Positions 26,338-34,447 of a stretch of DNA of 64,000 bases are shown piece by piece. Within the stretch, counting starts at the first letter, position 1. Every line of letters starts with the position of its first letter. The position numbers and the translations under genes were made by a program. The notes under the pieces were generated by a model that saw only the letters and a program-made list of their open reading frames with translations, was not told the DNA's origin and ran no database searches. The DNA is from G025836975 sp040391135 (GTDB taxonomy: Bacteria; Pseudomonadota; Gammaproteobacteria; Burkholderiales; Burkholderiaceae_B). The stretch spans positions 62,001-126,000 of the forward strand of contig JBEBYL010000004.1 in assembly GCA_040391135.1 (NCBI GenBank), written 5' to 3'.

Positions 26338-27822
26338 TCAGGCATCGTCATTAAACCAATGTGCCCTGGCGCGCATAATCATCTGGCTGGCGTCGTCTTC
26401 GGACAGGCCGGTGATTTCGGACAGCTCATCGGTTGAAAGCTCGGCCAGATCATCCAGGGTCAGGACCTTGTTGTCGGCCAGCTTGGCGATCAACTCGGGA
26501 GTGATTCCTTCGATTTCAAGCAAATCCTGCGCAACGGTCTGCACACGCTCTTCCTGGGCGATGGCCTCGGTAAGAAGCGCATTGCGCGCACGGGTGCGCA
26601 ACTCGTTGATCGTGTCTTCATCGAAGGCTTCGATCTCGAGCAACTCCTGCAAAGGAACGTAGGCGATCTCTTCCAGTCCGGTGAAACCCTCGTCGATCAG
26701 GATGTCGGCCACTTCTTCGTCGACATCCAGCTTGCTGATGAAGGTTTGACGCAATTCGCTGCGCTCTTCTTCCTGGCGATTCTGGCTTTCTTCCGGCGTC
26801 ATGATGTTGATCTGCCAGCCGGTGAGCTCGGAAGCGAGGCGGACGTTCTGCCCGCGCGCGCCGATGGCCTTGGGCAGGTTCTCGGCATCGACCACGACAT
26901 CCATCGCATGCTTGTCTTCGTCAACCACGATGGATTCGACGTGGGCCGGGGCCAGGGCGCCGATGACGAACTCGGCGGGATCTTCGGCCCACAAAACGAT
27001 ATCGACCTGCTCGCCGCCCAGCTCGTTGCGCACCGCCGTCACACGCGAACCGCGCATACCGACGCAAGTGCCGATGGGATCGATGCGCTTGTCGTACGCG
27101 ATGACGGCGATCTTGGCGCGTACGCCGGCATCGCGGGCGGCCGCCTTGATTTCAAGCAGGCCCTGCTCGATCTCGGGCACTTCGTTTTCGAACAGCTGGC
27201 GAATGAACTCCGGAGCGGTGCGCGACAAAATGACCTGCTGGCCACGGGCCGTGTGATCGACCTTGTGCACCCAGGCGCGGATGCGATCACCCACGCGGAT
27301 ATTTTCCTTGGGGATCATCTCGCTGCGGGGCAATCGGGCCTCGATCTTGCCGGTTTCGATAATGGCATCGCCCTTGTCCATGCGCTTGACCGTGCCGGAA
27401 ACAATGTTTTCGCCACGCTCAAGGAAGTCGTTCAGAACCTGCTCGCGCTCGGCGTCACGGATCTTTTGCAAAATGGCCTGTTTGGCGGCCTGGGCGCCGA
27501 TGCGTCCGAACTCTTCGGGTTCCAGCGGCTCTTCGATGTAGTCGCCCACCTCGATGCCGGGAACGATTTCCTGAGCGTCCGAGTACATTTCCTGCTGATC
27601 GGGTTCCTGCAGGCCGGCATCATCAGGCACCACCAGCCAACGGCGGTAGCCTTCGTGCTCGCCGGTGTTCCGGTCAATGGTCACCCGGATGTCGGCGTCT
27701 TCCTTGAAGCGCTTTTTCATCGCGGACGCCAACGCGTTCTCGAGCGCGCCGAAAACGACTTCACGCTCTACGTTTTTTTCACGCGCTAGGGCGTCAACCA
27801 ATAAAAGAATTTCGCGACTCAT
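26338..27822 (-). CDS. nusA: Transcription termination/antitermination protein NusA
   Basis: Binds RNA polymerase and nascent RNA to modulate pausing, termination and antitermination. It has 494 residues. Domain order: N-terminal polymerase-binding domain (about 1-125), S1 (about 135-200, GENIVSGTVKRMDKGDAIIE), KH1 and KH2 (about 230-345, GTCVGMRGSRVTAVRNELGGE and KAIGARGQNVRLASELTGWQ), then two acidic C-terminal repeats (ADILIDEGFTGLEEIAYVP; LIAKLADNKVLTLDDLAEL). Its ATG overlaps the rimP stop codon (ATGA). NusA commonly represses its own operon through the leader, relevant to the hairpin before rimP. Confidence 0.98.
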   Translation of the reverse strand: MSREILLLVDALAREKNVEREVVFGALENALASAMKKRFKEDADIRVTIDRNTGEHEGYRRWLVVPDDAGLQEPDQQEMYSDAQEIVPGIEVGDYIEEPLEPEEFGRIGAQAAKQAILQKIRDAEREQVLNDFLERGENIVSGTVKRMDKGDAIIETGKIEARLPRSEMIPKENIRVGDRIRAWVHKVDHTARGQQVILSRTAPEFIRQLFENEVPEIEQGLLEIKAAARDAGVRAKIAVIAYDKRIDPIGTCVGMRGSRVTAVRNELGGEQVDIVLWAEDPAEFVIGALAPAHVESIVVDEDKHAMDVVVDAENLPKAIGARGQNVRLASELTGWQINIMTPEESQNRQEEERSELRQTFISKLDVDEEVADILIDEGFTGLEEIAYVPLQELLEIEAFDEDTINELRTRARNALLTEAIAQEERVQTVAQDLLEIEGITPELIAKLADNKVLTLDDLAELSTDELSEITGLSEDDASQMIMRARAHWFNDDA

Positions 27823-28304
27823 CGCTTTTTACCCTTGAAATCAAGAATGGGATTCAATTTGGCACGATCGACATCATCGAAGGAGAAGTTCAGTACCTGG
27901 CCTTCACCTGACGGAGACTCGAGTTCAAGACCGAACACCGGAGTGGCAGACGCATCGGCAGCGTCCTCGCTTACACGAAGCAGCCCTGCATAGACCTTGC
28001 GGTTATCGATGGCCTCGCGCAGCTTGATCTCGACCCGCTGGCCGGCGAACCGGATGAAGTCGGCAGGCTGCTTCAATGGACGGTCCACGCCTGGCGAGCC
28101 AACTTCGAGACGGCTGTAATCGACGTTCTCCACTTCGAATACGCGCGACAGCTGTTTTGAGACCTGCTCGCAGTCTTCGATTCGCACACCTTCGGGGCGG
28201 TCGATCGTGACACGCAAAAGCCCTAGCGGGGCGCGTTCCACGTCGACAAGCTCGATATCCATACCGGCCAGAGCCTCTTGAGTTAAAGCGAATATATCTG
28301 CCAT
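27819..28304 (-). CDS. rimP: Ribosome maturation factor RimP
   Basis: Needed for 30S subunit maturation at low or high temperature. It has 161 residues from the ATG at 28304 (MADIFALTQEALAGMDIELV); a TTG three codons upstream is less likely. The N-terminal alpha/beta domain (LRVTIDRPEGVRIEDCEQVSK) and the Sm-like C-terminal domain (LEVGSPGVDRPLKQPADF, then VEIKLREAI) are both clear. First gene of the operon; its stop codon overlaps the nusA start. The start codon is only seven bases from the T-run of a terminator-like hairpin, and the ribosome-binding site is weak. Confidence 0.96.
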   Translation of the reverse strand: MADIFALTQEALAGMDIELVDVERAPLGLLRVTIDRPEGVRIEDCEQVSKQLSRVFEVENVDYSRLEVGSPGVDRPLKQPADFIRFAGQRVEIKLREAIDNRKVYAGLLRVSEDAADASATPVFGLELESPSGEGQVLNFSFDDVDRAKLNPILDFKGKKR

Positions 28305-28311
28305 AAAATCC

Positions 28312-28340
28312 AAAAAAAATGGGCTGTATGCCCCAGCCCA
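28312..28340 (-). terminator. Terminator-like hairpin immediately before rimP
   Basis: On the minus strand TGGGCTG and CAGCCCA form a perfect 7-bp stem around a 7-base loop, followed by eight consecutive T and then, seven bases later, the rimP ATG. It could end the rluB transcript or act as an attenuator of the nusA operon, or both. Confidence 0.7.
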
Positions 28341-28676
28341 CTGTTATCGCGTCCGTGGCGCGCACCTGGCATGTGTCCAAGCCGGCACGTCGCGTGACGC
28401 ATTCGAAAATGTGCCGCTATGATTGTTGCCGGCCACGGCCGCCATGGCAGTTGTGGCTTGCCGCCAGCAACCGCAAAGCCGCCAGGACAAAACAATATAG
28501 CTGTAAAGCCCTACATTCTAACAGAAAATCAGAAAATTTCCTGTTATGTCTGGGCCTTACATATAAAAAGCAACATATGAGGCGGCCCGCGGCCGGCGAT
28601 CCAGCCGCCGGGTCGGAAAGCGGCGCCTAATGTGCTGTTTGGCTAATTTGAATACACCGCCAAGGCAAACCGCGCA
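28341..28676 (-). other. Gene-free gap between rluB and rimP
   Basis: This 336-base stretch should hold the rimP operon promoter if rluB is transcribed separately. A shift to AT-rich sequence occurs around 28505-28580. I see no gene, no tRNA (the metY seen here in enterobacteria is absent) and no convincing -35/-10 pair. Confidence 0.4.
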
Positions 28677-30449
28677 CTAGCGGCCGCGCCCCCCGCCCAG
28701 CTTGCCCAAATGGGACTCGTGGGCCGAGGCGCCGCGTGGCTGCCAATCGTCGCCACGGGCGGCGGCGGATCGGGATCTCGGCGCCCCGGGCTTGCCGGTT
28801 TTGGCCTTGGGCTTGCCCTCGGCCTGGCCGGCGCGAGGGCCGGCTTTCCCGCCCGCCTTGGGCGTGCGCGTTCCCGGACCGCGGCGTCTTGCGTCGGCCG
28901 CGGACCCCTCGGCTTGTGGCCCGCGCGGCGCGCCCGCGGGCCTCTTGCCGCGACCGCCCGCCTTGCGCGCGCCCGCCGGGGCATTTCCATTCGGATGGCC
29001 GTTGGCCAGCCCGCCACTGAACATCAAGCCGGTACCGTAGGGATCGGACGGATAGGCTTCGCCGGTGGCGCCGCGAATCGGACGGCCGCCCGACAGCTTG
29101 CCCCGGCGGCTGACCTTGGCGCCGTTCATGCCATTGCGTTCCATCGTGCCGAAGCCGGGGGGCAAGGCGCTGTCGTGCGAAGCGGGCTGGCGCTCACGGC
29201 GCCCGCCCCGGCCTTCGTATCCTTCCGAATCGTCCTCGTGCAAAAGCCCCAACTGGAGCATCAGCGCGGTAACGATGGAACCGTCAAGCTCCTCCCAACG
29301 GCCTCGGCGCAGGTTGCGCGGCAAAACCACTTCGCCAAAACGGGTGCGGATCAGCCGGCTGACGGTCACGCCCGCCGCTTCGAACATCCGCCGCACTTCG
29401 CGGTTCCGCCCTTCCTTCAGGGTGACTCGATACCAGCGGTTGCTGCCTTCGCCGCCCAGGTACTCCAGGGAGCCGAACTGAGCCACGCCATCGTCCAGCT
29501 GTATGCCTTTCAGCAGGCTGGCCTGCTGTTCTTCGCCCAGCTCGCCCAATACCCGTACCGCGTATTCGCGCTCCGCGCCGTAGCGGGGATGCATCAACCG
29601 GTTGGCCAGATCGCCCGAAGTGGTAAGAATAAGCAGGCCTTCGGTATTAAGATCGAGCCTGCCGACCGAAAGCCACTTGCCCACGCGCATCTTGGGCAAG
29701 CGGGCAAAGACCGTGGCGCGCCCTTCCGGGTCGTCGTGGCTGACGATTTCGCCGGCCGGCTTGTGATAAAGAATGATGCGGGGCGGCTTCTTGGCGTTGG
29801 GGCGGGTTATGGCGCGGCCATTGACCCGCACTTGATCGTTGGCGCCGACACGCTGGCCAATATGGGCGGGCTCGCCATTGACGGACACGCGTCCGGCAAT
29901 GATCAGTTCTTCCATCTCGCGGCGCGAGCCAATGCCCGCATCGGCCAGCACCTTGTGCAGCTTGGGCATCAAGGCATCGCTGCCCAGGTACTTGCCCAAT
30001 CGCTGGGCTATCGGAGCGGCGCTATCCAGATAGGCCAATGCCTGTTCTGTTTCCTGCTCGTTCTCGACCGCATCCGGGCGCCGCGGACCGCGGCTGTTGC
30101 GGCGTCCGCCCACGCCATCGGAAGCGCTTGCAACGGTGGCGGCATCATTCGCGCCCTCTGCGGCATTGGGCGCGGCAGCGGCCGGCTTGCGCCGGCGAGG
30201 GCTGCGGGGCGGCTTGGCCGCCAAGGCCGGACCGTCCGGGCCTTCACCCGCAGTCTGCCCCGCCGCTTGATCGGCATCATCCGCCGGAGCGGCTTCGGCA
30301 TCGCCGCGCCTCCGGCGGAAAGGGGTCCGCAATTTGCGGCCGCGGCCGCGAGGCGCCGCCGGCTTGGACTCATTCGCAGCGGCATCCGTGCTTCCGTTTG
30401 AGGGGGCTTCGCCTGCCGGCAGGCTGTATTCTTCGTTTGCTTCAGTCAT
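28677..30449 (-). CDS. rluB: 23S rRNA pseudouridine2605 synthase RluB, extended
   Basis: Makes pseudouridine 2605 in 23S rRNA. It has 590 residues, roughly twice the core family length. The core is ordinary: S4 domain near 163-210 (KVLADAGIGSRREMEELII), catalytic aspartate near 262 (VGRLDLNTEGLLILTTSGDL), then LKEGRNREVRRMFEAAGVTV. Around it are a 155-residue Ala/Pro/Arg-rich N-terminal tail and a 165-residue Gly/Arg/Lys-rich C-terminal tail; such basic disordered tails occur in Burkholderiales homologues and probably bind RNA. Its start overlaps the scpB stop region by 8 bases, the normal scpB-rluB pairing. Confidence 0.95.
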   Translation of the reverse strand: MTEANEEYSLPAGEAPSNGSTDAAANESKPAAPRGRGRKLRTPFRRRRGDAEAAPADDADQAAGQTAGEGPDGPALAAKPPRSPRRRKPAAAAPNAAEGANDAATVASASDGVGGRRNSRGPRRPDAVENEQETEQALAYLDSAAPIAQRLGKYLGSDALMPKLHKVLADAGIGSRREMEELIIAGRVSVNGEPAHIGQRVGANDQVRVNGRAITRPNAKKPPRIILYHKPAGEIVSHDDPEGRATVFARLPKMRVGKWLSVGRLDLNTEGLLILTTSGDLANRLMHPRYGAEREYAVRVLGELGEEQQASLLKGIQLDDGVAQFGSLEYLGGEGSNRWYRVTLKEGRNREVRRMFEAAGVTVSRLIRTRFGEVVLPRNLRRGRWEELDGSIVTALMLQLGLLHEDDSEGYEGRGGRRERQPASHDSALPPGFGTMERNGMNGAKVSRRGKLSGGRPIRGATGEAYPSDPYGTGLMFSGGLANGHPNGNAPAGARKAGGRGKRPAGAPRGPQAEGSAADARRRGPGTRTPKAGGKAGPRAGQAEGKPKAKTGKPGAPRSRSAAARGDDWQPRGASAHESHLGKLGGGRGR

Positions 30450-31221
30450 TTTTATTCGGGTACTCCGTTTCTATCTGTTCGTTCAGCGGCAAGGGGTTGC
30501 CGCTTTCATGTTCTGTGACCGCAAGGGCGGGATCGCCTTGCGGCTCCTGGCCAGTCCCCGCTTCGCTTTCGTCCGGGGCGCCATTCGGGGAAATATCACC
30601 CTCTTGATCAAGACCCTCGGCGGAAATGCCGGTCTCCGCCGAAGCGCCGGCGCTTACCGCGCCGCTAGTTTCTTCAAGCCCCAGCCCGGCCAGGGCAACG
30701 ACGGCTTCGTGTGATTCGAGCTCCGGCAGCTCATCCAGCGCCTTCAAGCCCAGGTCGTCCAGGAATTGGCGGGTGGTGCCCAGCAAGGCTGGCCGGCCGG
30801 GCGCATCGCGATGGCCCAGCACTTCGATCCAGCCCCGGTCTTCAAGTGTCCGGACGATTTGCGACGAAACCGTTACACCGCGAATATCTTCGATGTCACC
30901 GCGGGTGACCGGCTGGCGCCAGGCAATGATGGCCAGGGTTTCGAGCACCGCGCGCGAATACTTGGGCGGCTTCTCGGGATTGAGCCGGGCCAGAAAGCGC
31001 TGCATCTCCGGACGGCTCTGAAAGCGCCAGCCCGAAGCGAGACCGACCAGTTCCAGGCCTTTTTCGCTCCAATCCGCCTGAAGGGCGGACAGGTAGCGGT
31101 GCAGATCATCGCTGGAAAAGTCGTCGATTGCGAACAGCTTGCGTAATTCGGCTATGGGCATGGGCTGGTCGGCGCATAAAAGCGCCGTTTCCAGCACGCG
31201 GATGATCTCGGTTTCAGTCAT
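30442..31221 (-). CDS. scpB: Segregation and condensation protein ScpB
   Basis: Kleisin-partner subunit of the SMC-ScpAB complex that compacts and segregates chromosomes. It has 259 residues. The two winged-helix domains cover about 1-165 (VLETALLCADQPMPIAELRKL; YSRAVLETLAIIAWRQPVTR; DIRGVTVSSQIVRTLEDRGW; GRPALLGTTRQFLDDLGL). The last 90 residues are an acidic Glu/Ala/Gly-rich tail without a known fold. scpA and smc are not in the window. Overlaps rluB by 8 bases and is divergent from the initiator tRNA. Confidence 0.96.
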   Translation of the reverse strand: MTETEIIRVLETALLCADQPMPIAELRKLFAIDDFSSDDLHRYLSALQADWSEKGLELVGLASGWRFQSRPEMQRFLARLNPEKPPKYSRAVLETLAIIAWRQPVTRGDIEDIRGVTVSSQIVRTLEDRGWIEVLGHRDAPGRPALLGTTRQFLDDLGLKALDELPELESHEAVVALAGLGLEETSGAVSAGASAETGISAEGLDQEGDISPNGAPDESEAGTGQEPQGDPALAVTEHESGNPLPLNEQIETEYPNKND

Positions 31222-31250
31222 CGATGAAATGGGGCAAAAGACCGCCTGAT

Positions 31251-31279
31251 TTGCATAAAATTAATGGATGGGTTAATAT
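31251..31279 (+). promoter_or_regulatory. Promoter of the initiator tRNA gene
   Basis: TTGCAT (-35), a 17-base spacer and TAATAT (-10) end 13 bases before the mature tRNA 5' end. Spacing and match to the sigma70 consensus are strong, and no other start is nearby. Confidence 0.75.
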
Positions 31280-31292
31280 CTTTTTCTTCAGA

Positions 31293-31369
31293 CGCGGGGT
31301 GGAGCAGTCTGGCAGCTCGTCGGGCTCATAACCCGAAGGTCACAGGTTCAAATCCTGTCCCCGCAACCA
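31293..31369 (+). tRNA. tRNA-fMet (anticodon CAT), initiator
   Basis: A 77-base cloverleaf with encoded CCA. The acceptor strands CGCGGGG and CCCCGCA leave a C1-A72 mismatch, the hallmark of bacterial initiator tRNA. The anticodon stem has three G-C pairs (GGGCTCATAACCC), also specific to initiators. The T-loop GGTTCAAATCC is standard. It is followed directly by a strong terminator. Confidence 0.98.
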
Positions 31370-31377
31370 GTTTCAGG

Positions 31378-31417
31378 AATGGGTCGATTGCTACAAGCAA
31401 TCGACCCATTTTCGTTT
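31378..31417 (+). terminator. Intrinsic terminator of tRNA-fMet
   Basis: A perfect 15-bp stem (31378-31392 with 31396-31410, sequence AATGGGTCGATTGCT) has a 3-base loop and is followed by TTCGTTT. It lies 8 bases after the tRNA CCA end. Confidence 0.85.
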
Positions 31418-31731
31418 GGGCCGGAAAAAACAAAACCTGCAATTTTCAAGCCGATGGCATTCAGGCCGGCAAGTGCGGCCGCCGATGCAAGCCATGCTTT
31501 TTGCATAGAGGAATACTGCATCGGGGAATGGATCCCGTTATCAAGGCTTGCATCGGCGGCATTCCCGATCCACGCCGTGTTTGCAATGCGGCCCGCCGCC
31601 ATCATGCTCTCCATGCCTGGCCGTACAAACAGCAAAACGACACGGCAAAGCATCGCCAGCCATAGCGGCGCGCTGCGTTGGTCGATTGCATAAAGTCCCG
31701 GCAGGCCGGATTCAGACGGGGTATCAGTCAT
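31418..31731 (-). CDS. Doubtful small hypothetical ORF
   Basis: From an ATG at 31731, preceded by AGGAATA, a frame runs MTDTPSESGLPGLYAIDQRS and contains hydrophobic stretches (LWLAMLCRVVLLFV; AWLASAAALAGLNAIGLKIA). The frame stays open into the tRNA terminator and ends inside the tRNA, which argues against a functional gene; I give only the part before the terminator. It could be a decayed membrane protein. No family recognised. Confidence 0.15.
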
Positions 31732-31739
31732 TATTCCTG

Positions 31740-32106
31740 TTTCAGCAGGCGGCTAGTCCGAATACGCGCGGCGGTTCTGAGACCCCAACACGAACTCGTC
31801 TACGAAGAAGCAGCCGACTACTGTGAAATATTGCAATTCAAGCGCTTCCGATCCGCCAGGGGCGTGCCCATGAAATGAGCAAAGCCCGACATATGCGATA
31901 GACGCCTGTTTAAAGATTATTCAATTTATATTGCGATTGGCCGGAGAGTTGGAATCATCACGAGCCATGACCAGCAGGCGCTTGGAATGCGTGTTGTTTA
32001 ATTAAAAACTGGGCAGACAGCGGGACGACGATGTTCGATGGCAACGTGTCCGACCTGTGGCGGTAACAGTTCCATTACACCATTTGCGGGCACGCAATGC
32101 AAGAAT
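31740..32106. other. AT-richer gap with no supported gene
   Basis: Between the tRNA region and the cobW-type gene the base composition becomes more AT-rich than the surroundings. I see no full-length gene, repeat or RNA. A short plus-strand frame starting MATCPTCGGNSS near 32038 resembles a zinc ribbon for a dozen residues and then runs antisense to the next gene; it may be a remnant or chance. Confidence 0.3.
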
Positions 32107-33141
32107 TCACTTAACAAAGTTGTGGACAGGCGACATTGGAACAGGCGATGCTCCCCCGGGCAGTCCGGCCAGGATGCGTGCGCTCAATGCGGCCTTGTCC
32201 GACCCCTGAAAAATAAACACCAGCACGGACAAGGTATCCGCTTCCGTGCCGTCCATGGGCTCCATGGGGTAAAGCTGCCTATGCACCGCATGCACCGAAT
32301 AAGCTTGCGCCTGACCCCGAAACCGCAGCCTGCCCTTGACCCGCAGAAGCGCCAGGCCCTCGTCCGACAAGAGCGACTCCAGCGTCTGTATGACGCCGGA
32401 CCGGGTCAAGGGCTGGGCCCATTCCAGGGTCAATGCGTCCACGCCCACATGCCTGGCCGCCCCCGACGCGCCGGTCCGCCCCGACCATAACCCGTGCCCC
32501 TTTCCGGCGCCACCCGCTCCCTGCCCCGCCATCGACAGCAATTGTTCCGGTCCGGGCAAGGACTGGACTTCGTATTGCGGCGCGTCGGGATTGATATCGC
32601 TCAAGGCCTGCCTCAAGGCCGCTATCTGGCCGGGCTCGGCCAGATCGGTCTTGCCTATGAGCAGGACATCGGCCAACACGGCTTGCTGCGCGGCCTCTGG
32701 ATGCCGCTGCAACTGCGCAAGGCCGTTCAGGCCGTCAATGACCGACAGGCAACCGGCATAACGATAGCGTTCGGCCAGGAAGCGCTCGTACCGCAGCGTA
32801 TAAATGATGGGGGCTGGGTCGGCGATGCCGGTCGTCTCTATGATGACGCGGGAAAACAGCGGCATCTTCTTGTGCAGGGCGTCCATGAAAAGCCGGCGTA
32901 GCGTTTCCACCAATTCGCCCTGCAGGGCGCAGCACAGGCAACCCGAATCAAGCAGCACGACGGCATCGCTTAACTGCTGTACACGCGCATGGTCCAGGCC
33001 TATGTCGCCCAGCTCGTTGATCAATACCATGGTCCCTTGCGCCAACCCGCCGGCTTCCGGCCGCAGGATGCGGTTAAGCAGCGTCGTCTTGCCGCTGCCC
33101 AGGAATCCGGAAATGACTGTCACAGGTATCTTGCCGCTCAT
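32107..33141 (-). CDS. CobW/YjiA-type GTPase (COG0523)
   Basis: Predicted G3E-family P-loop GTPase, a group of metal chaperones and insertases for cobalt, zinc or nitrile hydratase iron. It has 344 residues from the ATG at 33141. Walker A is SGFLGSGKTTLL (residues 11-22). The CxCC metal motif is DSGCLCC (Cys68, Cys70, Cys71). ETTGIADP and the base-recognition GKTDLAEP follow. A glycine-rich linker (near 220-245) precedes the C-terminal CobW_C domain. No cobalamin genes are near, and I see no Zur box, so the metal is open. Divergent from the acyltransferase gene. Confidence 0.9.
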   Translation of the reverse strand: MSGKIPVTVISGFLGSGKTTLLNRILRPEAGGLAQGTMVLINELGDIGLDHARVQQLSDAVVLLDSGCLCCALQGELVETLRRLFMDALHKKMPLFSRVIIETTGIADPAPIIYTLRYERFLAERYRYAGCLSVIDGLNGLAQLQRHPEAAQQAVLADVLLIGKTDLAEPGQIAALRQALSDINPDAPQYEVQSLPGPEQLLSMAGQGAGGAGKGHGLWSGRTGASGAARHVGVDALTLEWAQPLTRSGVIQTLESLLSDEGLALLRVKGRLRFRGQAQAYSVHAVHRQLYPMEPMDGTEADTLSVLVFIFQGSDKAALSARILAGLPGGASPVPMSPVHNFVK

Positions 33142-33279
33142 GGCTGGCCTTCTGGCTCCGTTCAATACAACACAAAAAAAACGCATCCCGCGCGCGGCGC
33201 TTGCTGCCCATGGACTACACTTGCAGCGTGTTGACTTGGCGATCCGCCACACTCCACAGCCATAACGATACCGAAAGCC

Positions 33280-34416
33280 TTGCCAGTAAGCTTCAGCCTG
33301 ACCCGCCGCCTGCATGATATTAACGCCGCGCAATGGAATCGGCTGGCGGGCGACCATCCGCTCGTCCGCCACGAGTTCCTGCTGGCGCTGGATGAAACAG
33401 GCTGCGCCAGCCCGCGCACCGGCTGGGCGCCGCATTTCCTGCTGATGCACCGGGGGGAAAAGCTGGCTGGCGCCATGCCCTTGTATCTGAAATTCCATTC
33501 CCGCGGCGAGTATGTCTTCGACTATTCGTGGGCGCAAGCCTTCGAACAGCAGGGACTGAACTACTACCCCAAGCTGCTGGGGGCGATTCCCTTCACCCCC
33601 GTTCCAGGGCCGCGCTTGCTGGCGGCCAGCCATGCGGACCGCGTCCTGTTGGCGCGCAAGGCGATCGAAATCGGTCAGCAGAACGGTGTGTCCTCGCTGC
33701 ACATTCTGTTTCCTTGCGACGACGACCGCCAGGCCCTGGACGAAGCGGGCTTCCTGTTTCGCGAGAACGTACAGTTTCACTGGTTCAACCAGGGCTACGG
33801 CAGCCTGGATGATTTCCTGGCGAGCCTGAACCAGCAAAAAAGAAAGAAGCTAAGGCAGGACAGCAAGAAGGTCCAACAGGCCGGCGTATCCTTTCAATGG
33901 CTGCAAGGCCAGGACATTGACGATGGCGTGCTGGAGTTCTTCTACCGCTGCTATACCAAGACCTATCTGGAACACGGCAACGCGCCCTACCTGACGCATG
34001 AGTTCTTCAGCCGGCTGCGCAGCGCCATGGCGGACAACATGGTGATCGTGCTTGCCGAACAAGATGGAAAACCCGTGGCATCGGCCCTGAACCTGCGCGG
34101 CGACCGTACACTCTATGGAAGATACTGGGGCAGCATGGGCTACATTCCGGGCCTGCATTTCGAAACCTGCTACATGCAAGGCATCGCTTATTGCATTGAC
34201 AAGGGCCTGTCGGTATTTGAAGGCGGCGCGCAGGGCGAGCACAAGCTGTCGCGCGGCATGCTGCCCGTGAAGACCTGCTCCGCGCATTGGATCTCGGATC
34301 GCCGCTACGCCGATGCCATTGCCGATTTTCTGGCGCGCGAAAGTCCCGCCATCGAGGCCTACATCGACGAACTTGCCGAGCACAGCCCGTTCAGGAAGAA
34401 GCCGGAAGCAGGCTGA
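33280..34416 (+). CDS. GNAT/FemAB-like acyltransferase (DUF482 family)
   Basis: Predicted N-acyltransferase of the peptidogalycan-biosynthesis/recognition-like family with a double GNAT fold; substrate unknown. It has 378 residues and appears to start at TTG 33280 (PVSFSLTRRLHDINAAQWNRL), with a weak GAAAG upstream; I see no better ATG. Family marks are HPLVRHEFLLALDETGCASP near 28, PLYLKFHSRGEYVFDYSWA near 67, FLASLNQQKRKKLRQDSKKV near 182, and YLTHEFFSRL. The C-terminal FEGGAQGEHKLSRGMLPVKT is highly conserved in the family. Stands alone between the GTPase gene and ftrD. Confidence 0.85.
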   Translation: MPVSFSLTRRLHDINAAQWNRLAGDHPLVRHEFLLALDETGCASPRTGWAPHFLLMHRGEKLAGAMPLYLKFHSRGEYVFDYSWAQAFEQQGLNYYPKLLGAIPFTPVPGPRLLAASHADRVLLARKAIEIGQQNGVSSLHILFPCDDDRQALDEAGFLFRENVQFHWFNQGYGSLDDFLASLNQQKRKKLRQDSKKVQQAGVSFQWLQGQDIDDGVLEFFYRCYTKTYLEHGNAPYLTHEFFSRLRSAMADNMVIVLAEQDGKPVASALNLRGDRTLYGRYWGSMGYIPGLHFETCYMQGIAYCIDKGLSVFEGGAQGEHKLSRGMLPVKTCSAHWISDRRYADAIADFLARESPAIEAYIDELAEHSPFRKKPEAG

Positions 34417-34447
34417 TCCCGCCCTGGCGGGGATGATGGACTGGCCC

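Noticed and set aside
28341..28676. tRNA-Met (metY) upstream of rimP
   Set aside because: Enterobacteria have it there, but no cloverleaf is visible; the initiator tRNA in this window is at 31.3 kb.
32038..32490. Plus-strand frame beginning MATCPTCGG, zinc-ribbon-like
   Set aside because: Only about 25 residues precede the region antisense to the CobW-type gene, and the remainder has no zinc-ribbon pattern.
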